Assembly: GCA_964426945.1 (NCBI GenBank)
Contig: CAYRSS010000003.1
Coordinates: 62,001 to 126,000 of the forward strand
Direction of reading: 5' to 3'
Source of the DNA: CAYRSS01 sp964426945
Lineage (GTDB): Bacteria > Planctomycetota > Phycisphaerae > UBA1845
Length of the DNA stretch: 64,000 nt
Every line of letters starts with the position of its first letter. Position 1 is the first letter of the stretch. The notes below the pieces were generated by a model that did not search any database, was not told where the DNA came from, and saw only the letters and a list, made by a program, of their open reading frames with translations. Positions 52,528 through 62,300 of the stretch are shown piece after piece. A program made the translations under genes and the position numbers.

Positions 52528-53208
52528 TCAAGTGGCGGCCGCTCGAAGCTCCGCGAGAGCGCGGGAGAGACTCTTGATCGATTGCACAGCTTTCACGCAC
52601 AGTTCTTTGTACGTCTCGCTGAAATTATCCGGGATTCGATCCGCAAACGTCTCCTTGGGCAACTTCAGCCCCCAGCGGCGCATGCTTGCCGCCCAGAGTG
52701 CAACCCGCTGTGTTTGCCAGTCGATGCCTACACGTTGATGCGCGAAACAGTTTCTCAACTCAGCAACCGGATTCACCATGTTCCGGAACTTCGTCTTCGT
52801 CATCTTCAACTCAGCTGCTTCCACTATGGTCGCAGACGCTTCGACCTTTGCGGAGAACGAGAAGCCTTCGCGGGCAAGAAGCAAGTCGATGAGTTTCTTA
52901 CGGAGGTCGTCCTGATTCTCTCGGGCTTTCCTCGTCGCATCGAAATGCTCGGTCGGACCGCAACTCAGCTGTGGCACAAAATAGCTCGCGATGAAGCTCT
53001 CGAGCTGTCCCTCGACAAGGATTGACTGCGAGATAACCTTGCCCCTCAGCACGAGGAACCGGTCCCAAGCTCGGTAGCAGTCGCGTTCTTGCTTCGCGCC
53101 GCCCTTAATCCGCTCGCCGAGGAAGTGCAGGCGAAATCGATCATCGCAGTTAATGAACGTAAATGGTAACATGGGGATACAAGGCCTGTCTTCTGTTTCC
53201 ATCGTCAT
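52528..53208 (-). CDS. HEPN-like hypothetical protein, probably acquired
   Basis: 226 residues, helical and charged. The segment VAELRNCFAHQRV contains Arg152-x4-His157, the Rx4-6H motif of HEPN ribonuclease-type domains, in the usual LRNxxAH context. The rest is not recognised. Base composition is visibly less GC-rich than neighbours, and codon choice is looser. A large inverted repeat follows its stop. No MNT nucleotidyltransferase or other toxin-antitoxin partner is adjacent, so it would be a solitary HEPN protein. The start may be the ATG at 53208, the third codon, or an ATG at 53172. Confidence 0.6.
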   Translation of the reverse strand: MTMETEDRPCIPMLPFTFINCDDRFRLHFLGERIKGGAKQERDCYRAWDRFLVLRGKVISQSILVEGQLESFIASYFVPQLSCGPTEHFDATRKARENQDDLRKKLIDLLLAREGFSFSAKVEASATIVEAAELKMTKTKFRNMVNPVAELRNCFAHQRVGIDWQTQRVALWAASMRRWGLKLPKETFADRIPDNFSETYKELCVKAVQSIKSLSRALAELRAAAT

Positions 53209-53364
53209 ACTCGCGCGCGCCAGCTTGGCATGTCGCTCCGTGTCGCCTGAACGGCCGGCCCGATCAGTGGACGTTTGTGTTGACCATGAACCGCCCGCAG
53301 GAGCGGGAATATGCCGTGCGGAGCCAAATCGAACTGAAAGTGCAGTCGCTGCCTCGCCGCCCCC

Positions 53365-54501
53365 CTACCGATGCACCGGCGCCCCGGTGATGTTCGGATC
53401 GCGGCGCACGGCGCGGCGCTCGGCGGCGATGTGCGGCGGGCGGCCGTCGTTGGGCAGCAGCACAATCTTGCACGCCTCGCCGCGCTGCAGCATCTCCATC
53501 GCCGCGTTGACGTCGTCGGCCAGGGTGATCTTCTTTGTGATCAGCGGGCGCAGGTCGACCACGCCGTCTTCCAGTAGCCAGCGCGTTTTGTACCACGTGT
53601 CGAAGATCCGCCGGCCGTTGAGGGCCAGAACGGTGAGGTTCTTGAAGATCATGTTCTCGGCCACGTCGATCTCGACCGGCTTGCTGGGGATGCCGAAGAG
53701 GATCACCTTGCCGCCGTTGCGCACGACGCGGAAGGCAGAGGTGATCGCGTTGGGCGCCCCGCTCATCTCCAGCACGACGTCGATGCCGGTGCCGCCGTTG
53801 GCCGCGACCATCTGATCAACCAAATCCGCGCCGGCGGCCGCGGCGTTGAAGACCTGCGTCGCGCCCATCGTCTTCGCCAGCCCCATGCGGTACTCGTTGA
53901 TATCCGACGCGAACACCGCCTTGGCCCCGACCGACGAGGCGATGCCGATGGTGAACAGGCCGATCGGCCCGCAGCCCAGCACGGCCACCGACTGGCCCGA
54001 CAGGTCCTCGGTCATCGACACGAACACCGCGTTGCCGAACGGCTCCTGCAGCGTGGCCACCTCGGGGGCGAGCTTGGCGCGGTTGTTGTGCCAGATGACC
54101 GACTGGGGCACGACCACGTACGGGGCGAAGGCCCCGTCGCGATCCACGCCGAGAATCCGCGTCTGCGGGCACATGTGGGCCTGGCCGGTGCGACACTGGT
54201 AGCACATGCCGCACGTCACGTGCGACTCGGCAGAGACGTAGTCCCCCACCGCCGCGTGCTCGACCATCTCACCGACCTCGACGACCGTGCCGGCGAACTC
54301 GTGCCCCAGCGTGATCGGCGGTTTGATGCGCCGCTGTGACCACCGATCCCAGCTCCAGATGTGCAGGTCGGTGCCGCAGAAGCTGGCGGCCTCGACGTAA
54401 ACGAGCACGTCGTGCGGGCCCGGGCGCGGACGCTCGACCTCGACGACCTTGAGGCCCGGCTCACCGGCCAGTTTGCGGACAGCAGGCATCGATTCGGCCA
54501 T
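53365..54501 (-). CDS. tdh: L-threonine 3-dehydrogenase-like zinc alcohol dehydrogenase
   Basis: 378 residues. Catalytic zinc ligands lie in ASFCGTDLHIWSWDRWSQR, GHEFAGTV and the QEPFGNAV segment. The structural zinc Cys4 is CGMCYQCRTGQAHMC, and the NAD site is VLGCGPIGLFTIG. MSGAPNAI and RIFDTWYKTRWLL are close to Tdh signatures. Tdh oxidises threonine to 2-amino-3-ketobutyrate. The ATG at 54499-54501 has GGAG about 14 nt upstream. The C-terminus has about 25 residues beyond the usual end after KIVLLP. The partner gene kbl is not in the window, so a related sugar-alcohol substrate remains possible. Confidence 0.83.
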   Translation of the reverse strand: MAESMPAVRKLAGEPGLKVVEVERPRPGPHDVLVYVEAASFCGTDLHIWSWDRWSQRRIKPPITLGHEFAGTVVEVGEMVEHAAVGDYVSAESHVTCGMCYQCRTGQAHMCPQTRILGVDRDGAFAPYVVVPQSVIWHNNRAKLAPEVATLQEPFGNAVFVSMTEDLSGQSVAVLGCGPIGLFTIGIASSVGAKAVFASDINEYRMGLAKTMGATQVFNAAAAGADLVDQMVAANGGTGIDVVLEMSGAPNAITSAFRVVRNGGKVILFGIPSKPVEIDVAENMIFKNLTVLALNGRRIFDTWYKTRWLLEDGVVDLRPLITKKITLADDVNAAMEMLQRGEACKIVLLPNDGRPPHIAAERRAVRRDPNITGAPVHR

Positions 54502-54572
54502 GAACGGTCGGTCTCCGGAGCAATGTTTCGGGCTGTGAGCGGCGCCGGCGCACTCGGTGGGCGGCGCCCACC

Positions 54573-55370
54573 CTACTTCAGCGGCTCCGCGCTGATCTCG
54601 TACTCGCGCCACTCCTTCAGCGGCGCGAAATCCTTCGCAGAAAGCCCCGCGTTGAGCGAACGCTCGCCCAGGTCGGGGAAGTCGGCCGTCTCGCGGACGT
54701 ACCCACCGGTGCGGACGGTCACGATGCGCACGGGCAGGCCGACCTCGCGGTGCACAAACAGGTGCACCTGCTGATAGCGGTCCGCCAGGCGGCTGCCCGC
54801 CCGCGGGGTGCAGAGCAGGTGATCGACATCCTTCGGGTCACCGGCGGCGGGCTCCTCCAGCTTCAGCGTGAAGTTGAGGAGAATCTCGTCGCGCTTCTGG
54901 CCGAAGGGCAGCACGAAGGGCGTGCTCTCGATGTCGAACAGGTCGATCACCTCGCCCTCGGGGACCAGTTCCTGCTTGTTCACCGTTCGCGTCCGCTCCA
55001 GCGCCCGCCACAGCCAGCGGCCGTCGAAGTAGTACCACTCGCGCTTGCCGAGCAGGCCGTCCACAACCGTCTTGTCGAACTGGATCATGAACACCGGATT
55101 CCGCTCGGTGAGCAGGAACCGGATGGAGCCGCTCTTCTTCTGCTGCGAGAGGTTGATCTGATCGTCCTCGACGTACTCGACGCGGCAGGCGATGTCCTTG
55201 AGACCCTCCCCGCGCTTTTCGAGCCGCATGAGGATCGCGTCGATCTTCGGATCGACGGCCTCGCGCTCGGCGGGTGCGGCGGTCGACGGCGCGTCGGCCG
55301 GGGGCTTCTCCGGCGGCGCCTGGGCGATGAGCAGCGACGTGAGCAGCGTGACGGCCAGCGACATCGGCAC
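54573..55370 (-). CDS. LolA-like exported protein
   Basis: 265 residues. The signal peptide is short (about 1-17), followed by a Pro/Ala-rich linker. The main domain has RVEYVEDDQINLSQQKKSG, FLLTERNPVFMIQFDK and WYYFDGRWLWRALE. This beta-sheet pattern resembles LolA/LppX-type carriers of lipoproteins or lipids, which act in the periplasm. It may also belong to the planctomycete-type DUF1571 or similar sets. Both the GTG at 55370 and the ATG at 55364 have the same GGAG upstream (4 and 10 nt), so the start is not settled. The gene is 71 nt upstream of tdh and probably co-transcribed. Confidence 0.68.
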   Translation of the reverse strand: MPMSLAVTLLTSLLIAQAPPEKPPADAPSTAAPAEREAVDPKIDAILMRLEKRGEGLKDIACRVEYVEDDQINLSQQKKSGSIRFLLTERNPVFMIQFDKTVVDGLLGKREWYYFDGRWLWRALERTRTVNKQELVPEGEVIDLFDIESTPFVLPFGQKRDEILLNFTLKLEEPAAGDPKDVDHLLCTPRAGSRLADRYQQVHLFVHREVGLPVRIVTVRTGGYVRETADFPDLGERSLNAGLSAKDFAPLKEWREYEISAEPLK

Positions 55371-55549
55371 GATTCTCCGTGTTTCCGGTGACCACCCGCG
55401 ACCGGCGTGCGAGCGCCCGTTTCACCCGTTGCCTCGCAGGGTGACGGGCGCAAGGCTAGGCCGCGAGGGCTCAAACGGGTAGGATAACCCCGGTCGGCCC
55501 GCGTGGACAGGACAGGCGCGAACGACGAGGGACTACGGAGAAAGCCGCC

Positions 55550-55726
55550 GTGGACATGCTCAAACAAGGCATCGCCAGTCTGATCGTCCTCCTGGCGACC
55601 GGCACCTGCGTCGCCCGGACCCCTACCACGGCCGACCTGTTCGAACAGATCACCGGCCTGACCGACGCCGACTTCGGCCCGGGCCAGGCCGACGCGGACG
55701 TCACCGTCACCGTCGACGGCGGCTGA
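55550..55726 (+). CDS. Tiny lipoprotein-like protein (58 aa)
   Basis: A short open frame with a GTG start at 55550 and GGAG 9 nt upstream; an ATG two codons later is the alternative. The product has Lys near the start, a hydrophobic stretch IASLIVLLATGTC with a lipobox-like Cys, and an acidic mature part of about 38 residues with DADF and DADVTVTVDGG. No family recognised. The signal peptide plus ribosome site make it more likely real than a chance frame. The aminotransferase gene follows 62 nt downstream. Confidence 0.5.
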   Translation: MDMLKQGIASLIVLLATGTCVARTPTTADLFEQITGLTDADFGPGQADADVTVTVDGG

Positions 55727-55788
55727 TCCGCCGACGGCCGCGGATCGCCCCCGGCCGCCATCGCCGACACCACCCCGGAGCCCGCCCG

Positions 55789-56961
55789 ATGTCGAACCAA
55801 CCGATCGCCGACCGCGTGCGCACGATCCGGCAGTCCGACATTCGCCGCTTTTCCGCGATCTGCGCGGCCATGGGCGGCGTGAACCTGTCGCAGGGCGTCT
55901 GCGACCAGCCCGCGCCCGATGCCGTGAAGGAGGCCGCCCGCGCCGCCATTGACGGCGATCATGCGATGTACACCAACCTCCGCGGCATCGCCGAACTGCG
56001 CCAGGCCATCGCCGACAAGATGAAGGATTTCAACGGCATCACCTGCGACCCTGAGAAGGAAATCGCGGTGACGGTCGGGTCGGCCGGCGCGTTCGCCTGC
56101 GCAGCGCTGTCGACGCTGAACCCCGGCGACGAGTGCGTCATTTTCTCGCCGTTCTACAGCTATCACGTGAACCTGCTGAAGCTGTTCGGCGTGGGCGTGC
56201 GCTACGTGGACCTGACGCCCCCGACCTGGACGTTCGACCCGGCGCAGCTGGCGGAGGCGTTCACGCCGAAAACGCGCATGGTGCTGATCAACACCCCGGC
56301 GAATCCGACCGGCAAGGTGTTTTCGGAGGGCGAGCTGCGCGAGATCGCTGCGCTCGCCGCCAGGCACGACTGCTGGATCGTCACCGACGAAATCTACGAG
56401 TACATCACCCACGGCCAGCCGCATGTCAGCGTCGGGCGTCTCCCCGAGGGCAAGGACCGGACGATCACCATCAGCGGCGCGTCCAAGACCTACGCCGTGA
56501 CCGGCTGGCGCATCGGCTACGCCGTCGCCCCGAGCGACATCATCGACCGCATCGCCGTCGTGAGCGACCTGCTCTACATCTGCGCCCCCGCCCCGCTTCA
56601 ACACGGCATCGCCGCGGGCATGCGCATGCCGGCCTCGTACTACGAGAAGATGTGCGCAGACTACGAGGCGAAACGCGACATGCTCGCCGACACGCTGCGC
56701 AAGATCGACTTCGAGCCCTACATCCCCACCGGCAGCTACTACATGCTCGCGGCCTTCGGCCCGGGCCGCTGGGAGAACGCCACCGACGCGACCGAGTCGA
56801 TCCTCGAGGCGGTCGGCGTCGCGACTGTGCCCGGCTCGGCCTTCTACCGCCGGCCCGAGGATGGCGAGAACCAGCTCCGCTTCTGCTACGCCAAGAAGAT
56901 GAAAGACCTGGAAGAGGCCTGCCGGCGTCTTGCCCGCGTCGGCGGCCGCGCGAGGGTCTGA
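55789..56961 (+). CDS. PLP-dependent class I/II aminotransferase
   Basis: 390 residues. The fold-type I signatures are present: NLSQGVCDQPAPDAV at the start, YTNLRGIAELRQAIA, NTPANPTGKV, TDEIYEY and the PLP Lys in SGASKTYAVTGWRIGY. The C-terminus has ENQLRFCYAKKMKDLEEA with the substrate-carboxylate Arg. The subgroup resembles aspartate/methionine-type aminotransferases used in amino acid interconversion in the cytoplasm. Exact donor and acceptor cannot be read. Confidence 0.9.
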   Translation: MSNQPIADRVRTIRQSDIRRFSAICAAMGGVNLSQGVCDQPAPDAVKEAARAAIDGDHAMYTNLRGIAELRQAIADKMKDFNGITCDPEKEIAVTVGSAGAFACAALSTLNPGDECVIFSPFYSYHVNLLKLFGVGVRYVDLTPPTWTFDPAQLAEAFTPKTRMVLINTPANPTGKVFSEGELREIAALAARHDCWIVTDEIYEYITHGQPHVSVGRLPEGKDRTITISGASKTYAVTGWRIGYAVAPSDIIDRIAVVSDLLYICAPAPLQHGIAAGMRMPASYYEKMCADYEAKRDMLADTLRKIDFEPYIPTGSYYMLAAFGPGRWENATDATESILEAVGVATVPGSAFYRRPEDGENQLRFCYAKKMKDLEEACRRLARVGGRARV

Positions 56962-57004
56962 GCCCGCCGAGTTCGCCCCCGGCCGTGCGAATCCGCCCTG
57001 CCGA

Positions 57005-57013
57005 TGCTATGAT
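57005..57013 (+). promoter_or_regulatory. Extended -10 upstream of the TlpA-like gene
   Basis: TGCTATGAT, an extended -10 pattern, lies 64 nt before the ATG. The position 17 nt upstream has only a partial -35 (GTGCGA). Confidence 0.38.
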
Positions 57014-57076
57014 CTGACCATCAGGCTGCCGCCGGATCGGGCCGGGCGCAGCTGCTTACGCTGAGACGGATGCACT

Positions 57077-58147
57077 ATGAGACGAATTGCGATGCGCGCG
57101 GGGTTGGGGTGTCTGGTTCTGGCCCTGTCGGGGGCTTCGGCCGCCGCCCAGCCGGCACTGCTCAAGGAGGGGGCCAAAGCCCCGCCGCTGGCCAAGGTGA
57201 AGTGGGTCAAGGGCGGGCCGGTCGAACTTCCCCAGGACATCGGGAAGAAGATCTACGTCCTCGAGTTCTGGGCCACCTGGTGCCCCCCCTGCAAGGTCAG
57301 CGTTCCGCTGCTCACCGACATTCAGAAGCGGTTCAAGGACGACGTTGTCATCGTCGGCCTGACCCAGCCCGACCCGCGCAACACCGAGGCGATGGTCGAG
57401 AAGTTCGTCAAGGATCAGGGTGCGGCGATGGAGTACACCGTCGGCATCGACCTCGACGGCTCGGCCCACAAGGCCTACATGGAAGCCGCGCAAGCGATGG
57501 GGATCCCCCACGCCTTCATCGTGGGCAAAGACGGCACGATCGTCTGGCAGGGCAGCCCGCTGGACGAGGCGATGGCCGACGTGCTCGAGGGCCTCGTCTC
57601 GGGGCGGTACGACCCCGTCGTCCGCGACAAGGTGAACCGCAAGCTGGAAGAACTCGTCCCGCAGCTTCGCGCGGGCAACTGGCCGGGCGTGGCCGAGGGG
57701 CTCAAGGAAGTGCTGGGCATGGACCCGGCGAACACGATGGCCATGAGCGCCCTGCTCAACGTGTACACCGAGCGCATGGCTGACGTCGAGGCCCTGCGGG
57801 GCTGGGCGGACAATTTCCTCGAACGGCACAAGCAGGACGGCTACGTCCAGTTCGTGCTGGCGCAGGGGCTGGTCGAACTGGTGAGTTCGCAGCAACTCGC
57901 TTCGCGTCAACCCGAGCTCGCGGTCAAGGCCGCGCGCGGCGCCTACGAGGCTTCAAAGGCCAACCCGCAGCCACGGGTAACCGCCCTGTATGCCCAGGCC
58001 CTCTTCCACGTCGGGGCGCTGGACCGGGCGATCGCCCTGCAGTCCGAGGCCGTGCAGCAGGCTCCCGAGGACGGCCGCGGCGAGCACAAGGCCATGCTCG
58101 ACTATTACATGACCTGCAAGCGCATCCGCGACGCTGTCACCCAGTGA
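57077..58147 (+). CDS. TlpA/ResA-like thioredoxin with helical C-terminal extension
   Basis: 356 residues. A signal peptide (about 1-24) precedes a TlpA/ResA-type domain with FWATWCPPCKVSVPLL (WCPPC active site near 73) and MGIPHAFIVGKDGTIVW (cis-Pro region). Residues about 185-350 are helical and TPR-like (VTALYAQALFHVGALDRAIAL). ResA-type proteins reduce disulphides in the periplasm, for example in cytochrome maturation. The extension suggests binding to a partner. The flavin reductase gene begins 32 nt after its stop, so the two are probably co-transcribed. Confidence 0.85.
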   Translation: MRRIAMRAGLGCLVLALSGASAAAQPALLKEGAKAPPLAKVKWVKGGPVELPQDIGKKIYVLEFWATWCPPCKVSVPLLTDIQKRFKDDVVIVGLTQPDPRNTEAMVEKFVKDQGAAMEYTVGIDLDGSAHKAYMEAAQAMGIPHAFIVGKDGTIVWQGSPLDEAMADVLEGLVSGRYDPVVRDKVNRKLEELVPQLRAGNWPGVAEGLKEVLGMDPANTMAMSALLNVYTERMADVEALRGWADNFLERHKQDGYVQFVLAQGLVELVSSQQLASRQPELAVKAARGAYEASKANPQPRVTALYAQALFHVGALDRAIALQSEAVQQAPEDGRGEHKAMLDYYMTCKRIRDAVTQ

Positions 58148-58178
58148 CCACCCGTCGGCGGCCGACGATCGAGGGCCC

Positions 58179-58826
58179 ATGCACGCCTACGACCGCTACA
58201 CGACGCTGATCCCGGCCGAACGCGAGAAGCGCGACAATCACCGCACGCTGCTCTCGGCCGTGCTGCCGCGGCCGATCGCGTTCGTGTCGACGATCTCGGC
58301 GGCCGGCGTGCCCAACCTGGCGCCGTTCTCGTTCTTCAACGCCGTGGGCAACAGCCCGCCGGCGATCATCTTCTCGCCCGCGACGCGGCCCGACGGGACG
58401 CTCAAGGACACCGTGGTCAACCTCCGCGAGGTGCCCGAGTGCGTCGTGCACGTCGTGCCTCATGCGATCTGCGACGGGATGAACCTCGCGTCGTACCCGT
58501 TCCCGCCGGAGGTCGACGAGTTCACGGCCGCCGGCTTCACGCCGATCCCCAGCCGTTTCGTCCGCCCGCCGCGTGCGGCCGAGTCGCCGGTGCAGATGGA
58601 GTGTCGGCTGATCCAGATCGTCCCCGTGGGCGAGGGCCCGCTGTCGGGTAACCTGTGCATCTGCGAGATCCTCTGTTTCCACGTGGCTGACGAGATGTTG
58701 CTGCCCGATGGCTCGATCGACGTCGCCCGGCTCGACGCCGTCGGCCGGCTCGGCGGCGATGACTACTCCACCACCCGCGACCGCTTCGCCCTGCCGAAGC
58801 CGGCCGTGCCGCGGCCACCGTCCTGA
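58179..58826 (+). CDS. Flavin reductase-like FMN-binding split-barrel protein
   Basis: 215 residues. The flavin-reductase-domain pattern is visible: LLSAVLPRPIAFVSTISAAGVPNLAPFSFFNAVGNSPP gives the conserved RPI-VST-xxGxxNLAPFS core. It is followed by KDTVVNLREVPECVVHVV and later LSGNLCICEILCFHV. Members use FMN for small reductase reactions or flavin reduction for partner oxygenases. The ATG at 58179 overlaps no other gene. It is the last gene of the rightward run before the convergent protease gene. Confidence 0.87.
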   Translation: MHAYDRYTTLIPAEREKRDNHRTLLSAVLPRPIAFVSTISAAGVPNLAPFSFFNAVGNSPPAIIFSPATRPDGTLKDTVVNLREVPECVVHVVPHAICDGMNLASYPFPPEVDEFTAAGFTPIPSRFVRPPRAAESPVQMECRLIQIVPVGEGPLSGNLCICEILCFHVADEMLLPDGSIDVARLDAVGRLGGDDYSTTRDRFALPKPAVPRPPS

Positions 58827-58953
58827 GGGCGCGAATCCACCCTCGCACCGGCCTCAGCGCATCGGGTGACTCGCGACGAACTGTCGCCGATCCTGCTCGG
58901 CCTGCACCAGCCGTGATCCGGCGTTCCTCCGCCGGCAGGGCGCACGATCGTAG

Positions 58954-58973
58954 CCTGGGACTTAAGTCCCAGG
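58954..58973. repeat. Perfect 20-nt palindrome
   Basis: The sequence reads CCTGGGACTT followed by its exact reverse complement. It lies 127 nt past the flavin reductase stop. It may be a dispersed REP-like unit or a protein-binding site. Confidence 0.6.
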
Positions 58974-59091
58974 TCCAGACGGCGGGGGAAATCGGCGGAG
59001 CGACGATCGGCCGGCGTTTGAGCCGGGCTCGATCGTGACACTGGGGGAGTCAATCATCGCGAGCCCACCCTGATACCATCCCCGATGTTAG

Positions 59092-59141
59092 TCATAGGCG
59101 GGAGGGGCGGTCATGCGGGCGCCGATCCCTCCCGCCTGTGA
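59092..59141. terminator. 15-bp inverted repeat between converging genes
   Basis: Arms 59092-59106 and 59127-59141 match at 14 of 15 positions with a 20-nt loop. It lies between two converging genes, so a bidirectional terminator is likely. There is no T tract. Confidence 0.5.
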
Positions 59142-59145
59142 GTAA

Positions 59146-59292
59146 CTCGGCGGCGCCTGTGAATTCTTCCCCGAAGCAGCCTCGGGTAGAATGCTCCCGC
59201 AACCGGAACGCCACGACGCCGACGTCGACCAGGACACCGACGCCGACCTCGCCGACTTCGCCGCCCTGCAGCGCCTCGTCGTCGGGCCGTGA
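59146..59292 (+). pseudogene. Dockerin-like C-terminal remnant
   Basis: After an in-frame TAA, a 48-codon frame ends at a TGA (59290-59292). Its last part (ADVDQDTDADLADFAALQR) has the Asp-rich spacing and DFAALQ ending of planctomycete dockerin-like calcium repeats, but no start, signal or body. It reads as the tail of a decayed secreted-protein gene. A chance resemblance in GAC/GCC-rich DNA is possible. Confidence 0.35.
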
Positions 59293-59327
59293 GGCGCCAT
59301 CGTGATCGCTGCAGGAGCGGGCACCCC

Positions 59328-62300
59328 TCACTGGATCGGAGGCTCCGCCGGAACGAGTGTGAACTCGAACTCGAAGCTGCCGTCCTTCACCAGCGCCGTT
59401 TCCCCCAGAAAAACACTCGTAAACACATCCAGGGTGATCGAGTGCTGGCCCGGACCAAGCAGTCGGTTGTCGGCGAGGTCCGCCGAGGTCGTCGTGTACG
59501 GCTCCCCGATCATCACCTCCTTGCGCGTGAAATCCATCCCGAACGGGCCGACATAGGTTGCGAAGATGTACGGGCCTGCCTCGTCGAACTGGATCGAGCC
59601 CGTGGCCGTGTACTGGTAGTAACTGCCGGGCGGAACGATGAACGACACTTCGAAGTCGCTGCTCGATTCCGCGCGGATGCTGAACTCGCTGCCGGCGCCA
59701 TCGCCCGAGTTCTCCGCGTGCACCGTGCCGCTCACCCGGGCCCCGGTCAGGCCCAGGACCGGGTCGATCGTCAGCTCTGAATCCTGCGTCGTCACTCCCT
59801 GCGTTCCGCCGTCGCGGGCCGTCGTGGACTGGTTGAACCGGCCCTCCCCGGTAAACGGGATGATCCGGTTCTCACCCCGCACACCCTCAGCCCCCTCCAT
59901 GAACACCGCCACCGCCCAAAGCCGCGAGAACCGCCTGCTCACGGTCACCGGCCCGCTCGCCGGCTGCGCCGTCACCGTCTCCGTCACCGTGAAGCCCGCT
60001 TCGTTCGTGGCCGTGATGAAGAGCGTGACGTTCTCCGCCTGCTGTTGCGGCGTCACCTCCGCCGTGAAGAAGCCGTCCGCGTCGGTGAATCCGCCCGGCG
60101 GATTCACCGTGCCGCTGGTGATCGCCACGTCCACGTCGATGCCCGCCAGGTACTGCAGCGAGTTGTCCTCCTGCACTTCGCCGACGCGCACGACCAGCGG
60201 CATGGGCTCGCCCGGTTCGAACACCGGGGCGAAGACGATCTCCAGCTCCAGCGCCCTGCACACGGCCGGATCCCAGGAAAAGTCTCCGCCCAGCGTCACG
60301 TCGATCTCGGTTTCGTCGCGAAACACGACTTCGCCGCCCGCGTCGCGGGCTTCGAGCCTCAGTGTGTAGGTGGGGTTGCGCACCGGCACCGTGAAGATCC
60401 GCCGGCTGGCCTCGATGGTGTGCGTGTGCGAGCCCACCTCGAGCCCGTCCACGTCGTGGACGGTCGTTACCACCGTCTGCACCGACTCATGCTGGAGGCA
60501 GTTGAACGGAAAGACCTCGATGTCCGCCGATTCGATCAGGTCGTCGAGCTCGGTGTGCGAATAGTGCGGATCGTCGAAGATCGACTTGAGCACTTCGAGG
60601 TCGGTCTTGTTCACGTCCACGGCCGTCACCGCGATGGCGCCCGGTACGGCGCTTTTGGCGTCGCGGCTGAGCTTGCCGTCGCCGTTGAAATCCCCACGCG
60701 GGTAGACGCCCTCCGCCGCGGCCGCTTCCACCGAGCCGTTGCCGTTCACGTCGCGCTTCGGGTGGCCGGGCGAGCCGTCGAGGTCCAGGCTCCCGTCGTT
60801 TTCCACCTGGAGCAGCCAGTCTCGCCAGCGCCTGAAGTCGGCCATGTCGATCCGCCCGTCGCCCGGGCCGCCATCCTGATCGGCGTCCTCGCTGAGGAAG
60901 TCCTCCGCGACGCCGTGCTCCTTGCGCGTGTTGCCGTCCAGCGTACCGTCGTCGATGTCCAGCAGCATCCGCAGCACGCGCGTGTCGCCCGTAATCCGGT
61001 CGATGTCCATCACGGTCGCCCACGCGTCCACCCGCGCCGTGCCGTCATCCACCGCCACCGCGTTGGCCGCAAGCAGGTCCTTGACCTGCGCGTGCGTCAG
61101 CGACGGCTCGACCGCGAAGAGATAGCTGACCAGTCCCGCCACGAACGGCGAGGCCATCGATGTGCCCGACAGCGTGCCGTAGTTGTTGCCGGGGAACGTG
61201 CTCAGGACCGCGCTGCCCGGCGCCGAGACGTCACCGCCGACACACGACGACCCCGAGCGCACCGCCCCACCGGTGCAGGCGTCGCACTGGGCGACGTTCT
61301 CCACCACGATGATGTTGCCCGCGCCGTGCACGCGCGCCGCGTTGGCGTAGGGGCTGCTGACCACAGCGTCGACGGTTCCGAATGTGCCCCCCGAATCGTT
61401 GCCGGCCGCCACCACCAGCAGCGGCAGCGTGTCCTCTCCCGCCAGCGCGATCCGCGCCGCGACCACCGCCCCGACCGAGTCCAGTACGCCGTTGACGAAC
61501 GCGCCGCCCGGGTCCAGTCCATTTGCCACCAGCCCCAGACCGACGCTGATGTTCAACACCCGAACGTCGGGGTGGGCCTCCTCGAGGTCGATGAAGTCGA
61601 GGACGCCGATCATGCGCTTGACCACCACGCGGGCAAACGGATTCACGCCGTCCACGCCCGCGCTGTTTCCGACCCGGGCCGCCACGGTGCCCGAGACGTG
61701 CGTGCCGTGCTGCCGCCCCGATTCGTCGGCGAGGGCCGGATTGGCTTCGGAAGCCACCTCCGTCAGGGCCAGGTCGGCGTGTTCGAGATCGAAATCCGCG
61801 TCAAGCACCGCTGTCGTCGTCGAACGCCCGAGCTTCGCCAGCGCACTGTTCAGGTTCCACATCTGCGGCACGCGGGACAGCTCCATGCCCCAGTTGCCCC
61901 CGCTCGGCTGAGACTCCCACGTCCAGCCGGCCGGAGCCGCCGCGCCGTCGTCGGGGACAAACTGCGGCGTCAGCAGCACCTCCGGGGCGACAACCTTGAC
62001 GAGCGGGTTCGCCATGAGCGCCGCATGAAAGGGCTTCAACTCCGCATGGCTGGCCGCGGGTACGCGGATCTGCACGATGCCGGCCAGCTCCGGCGTCCCC
62101 GGCACGCCCCCGACGATCTCGGCATTCAGCGACCGCAGCAGGGCGTTCACCTCGCCCACGGCGGCCGTCGGCTGGAAGATGACATGCAGCGTGTTGAAAC
62201 TCAGCGCCAGCCCCGGCGCATCGGGATGGTCGTCCGCGAAGTCCTCGCTCCGCGGCGCATAGCGCATCGCCGGAATCGCCGTGGACGCTCTGGCGTCATC

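Larger units (their letters stand above)
58827..59327. other. Intergenic region between converging flavin reductase and S8 protease genes
   Basis: 501 bp. It contains a perfect 20-nt palindrome (58954-58973), a 15-bp inverted repeat (59092-59141), and a short dockerin-like frame (59146-59292). No complete gene was found. Confidence 0.6.

Noticed and set aside
53163..53390. 75-codon plus-strand frame partly in the gap between the HEPN-like gene and tdh
   Set aside because: Overlaps both flanking minus-strand genes and shows no recognisable motif or ribosome site.
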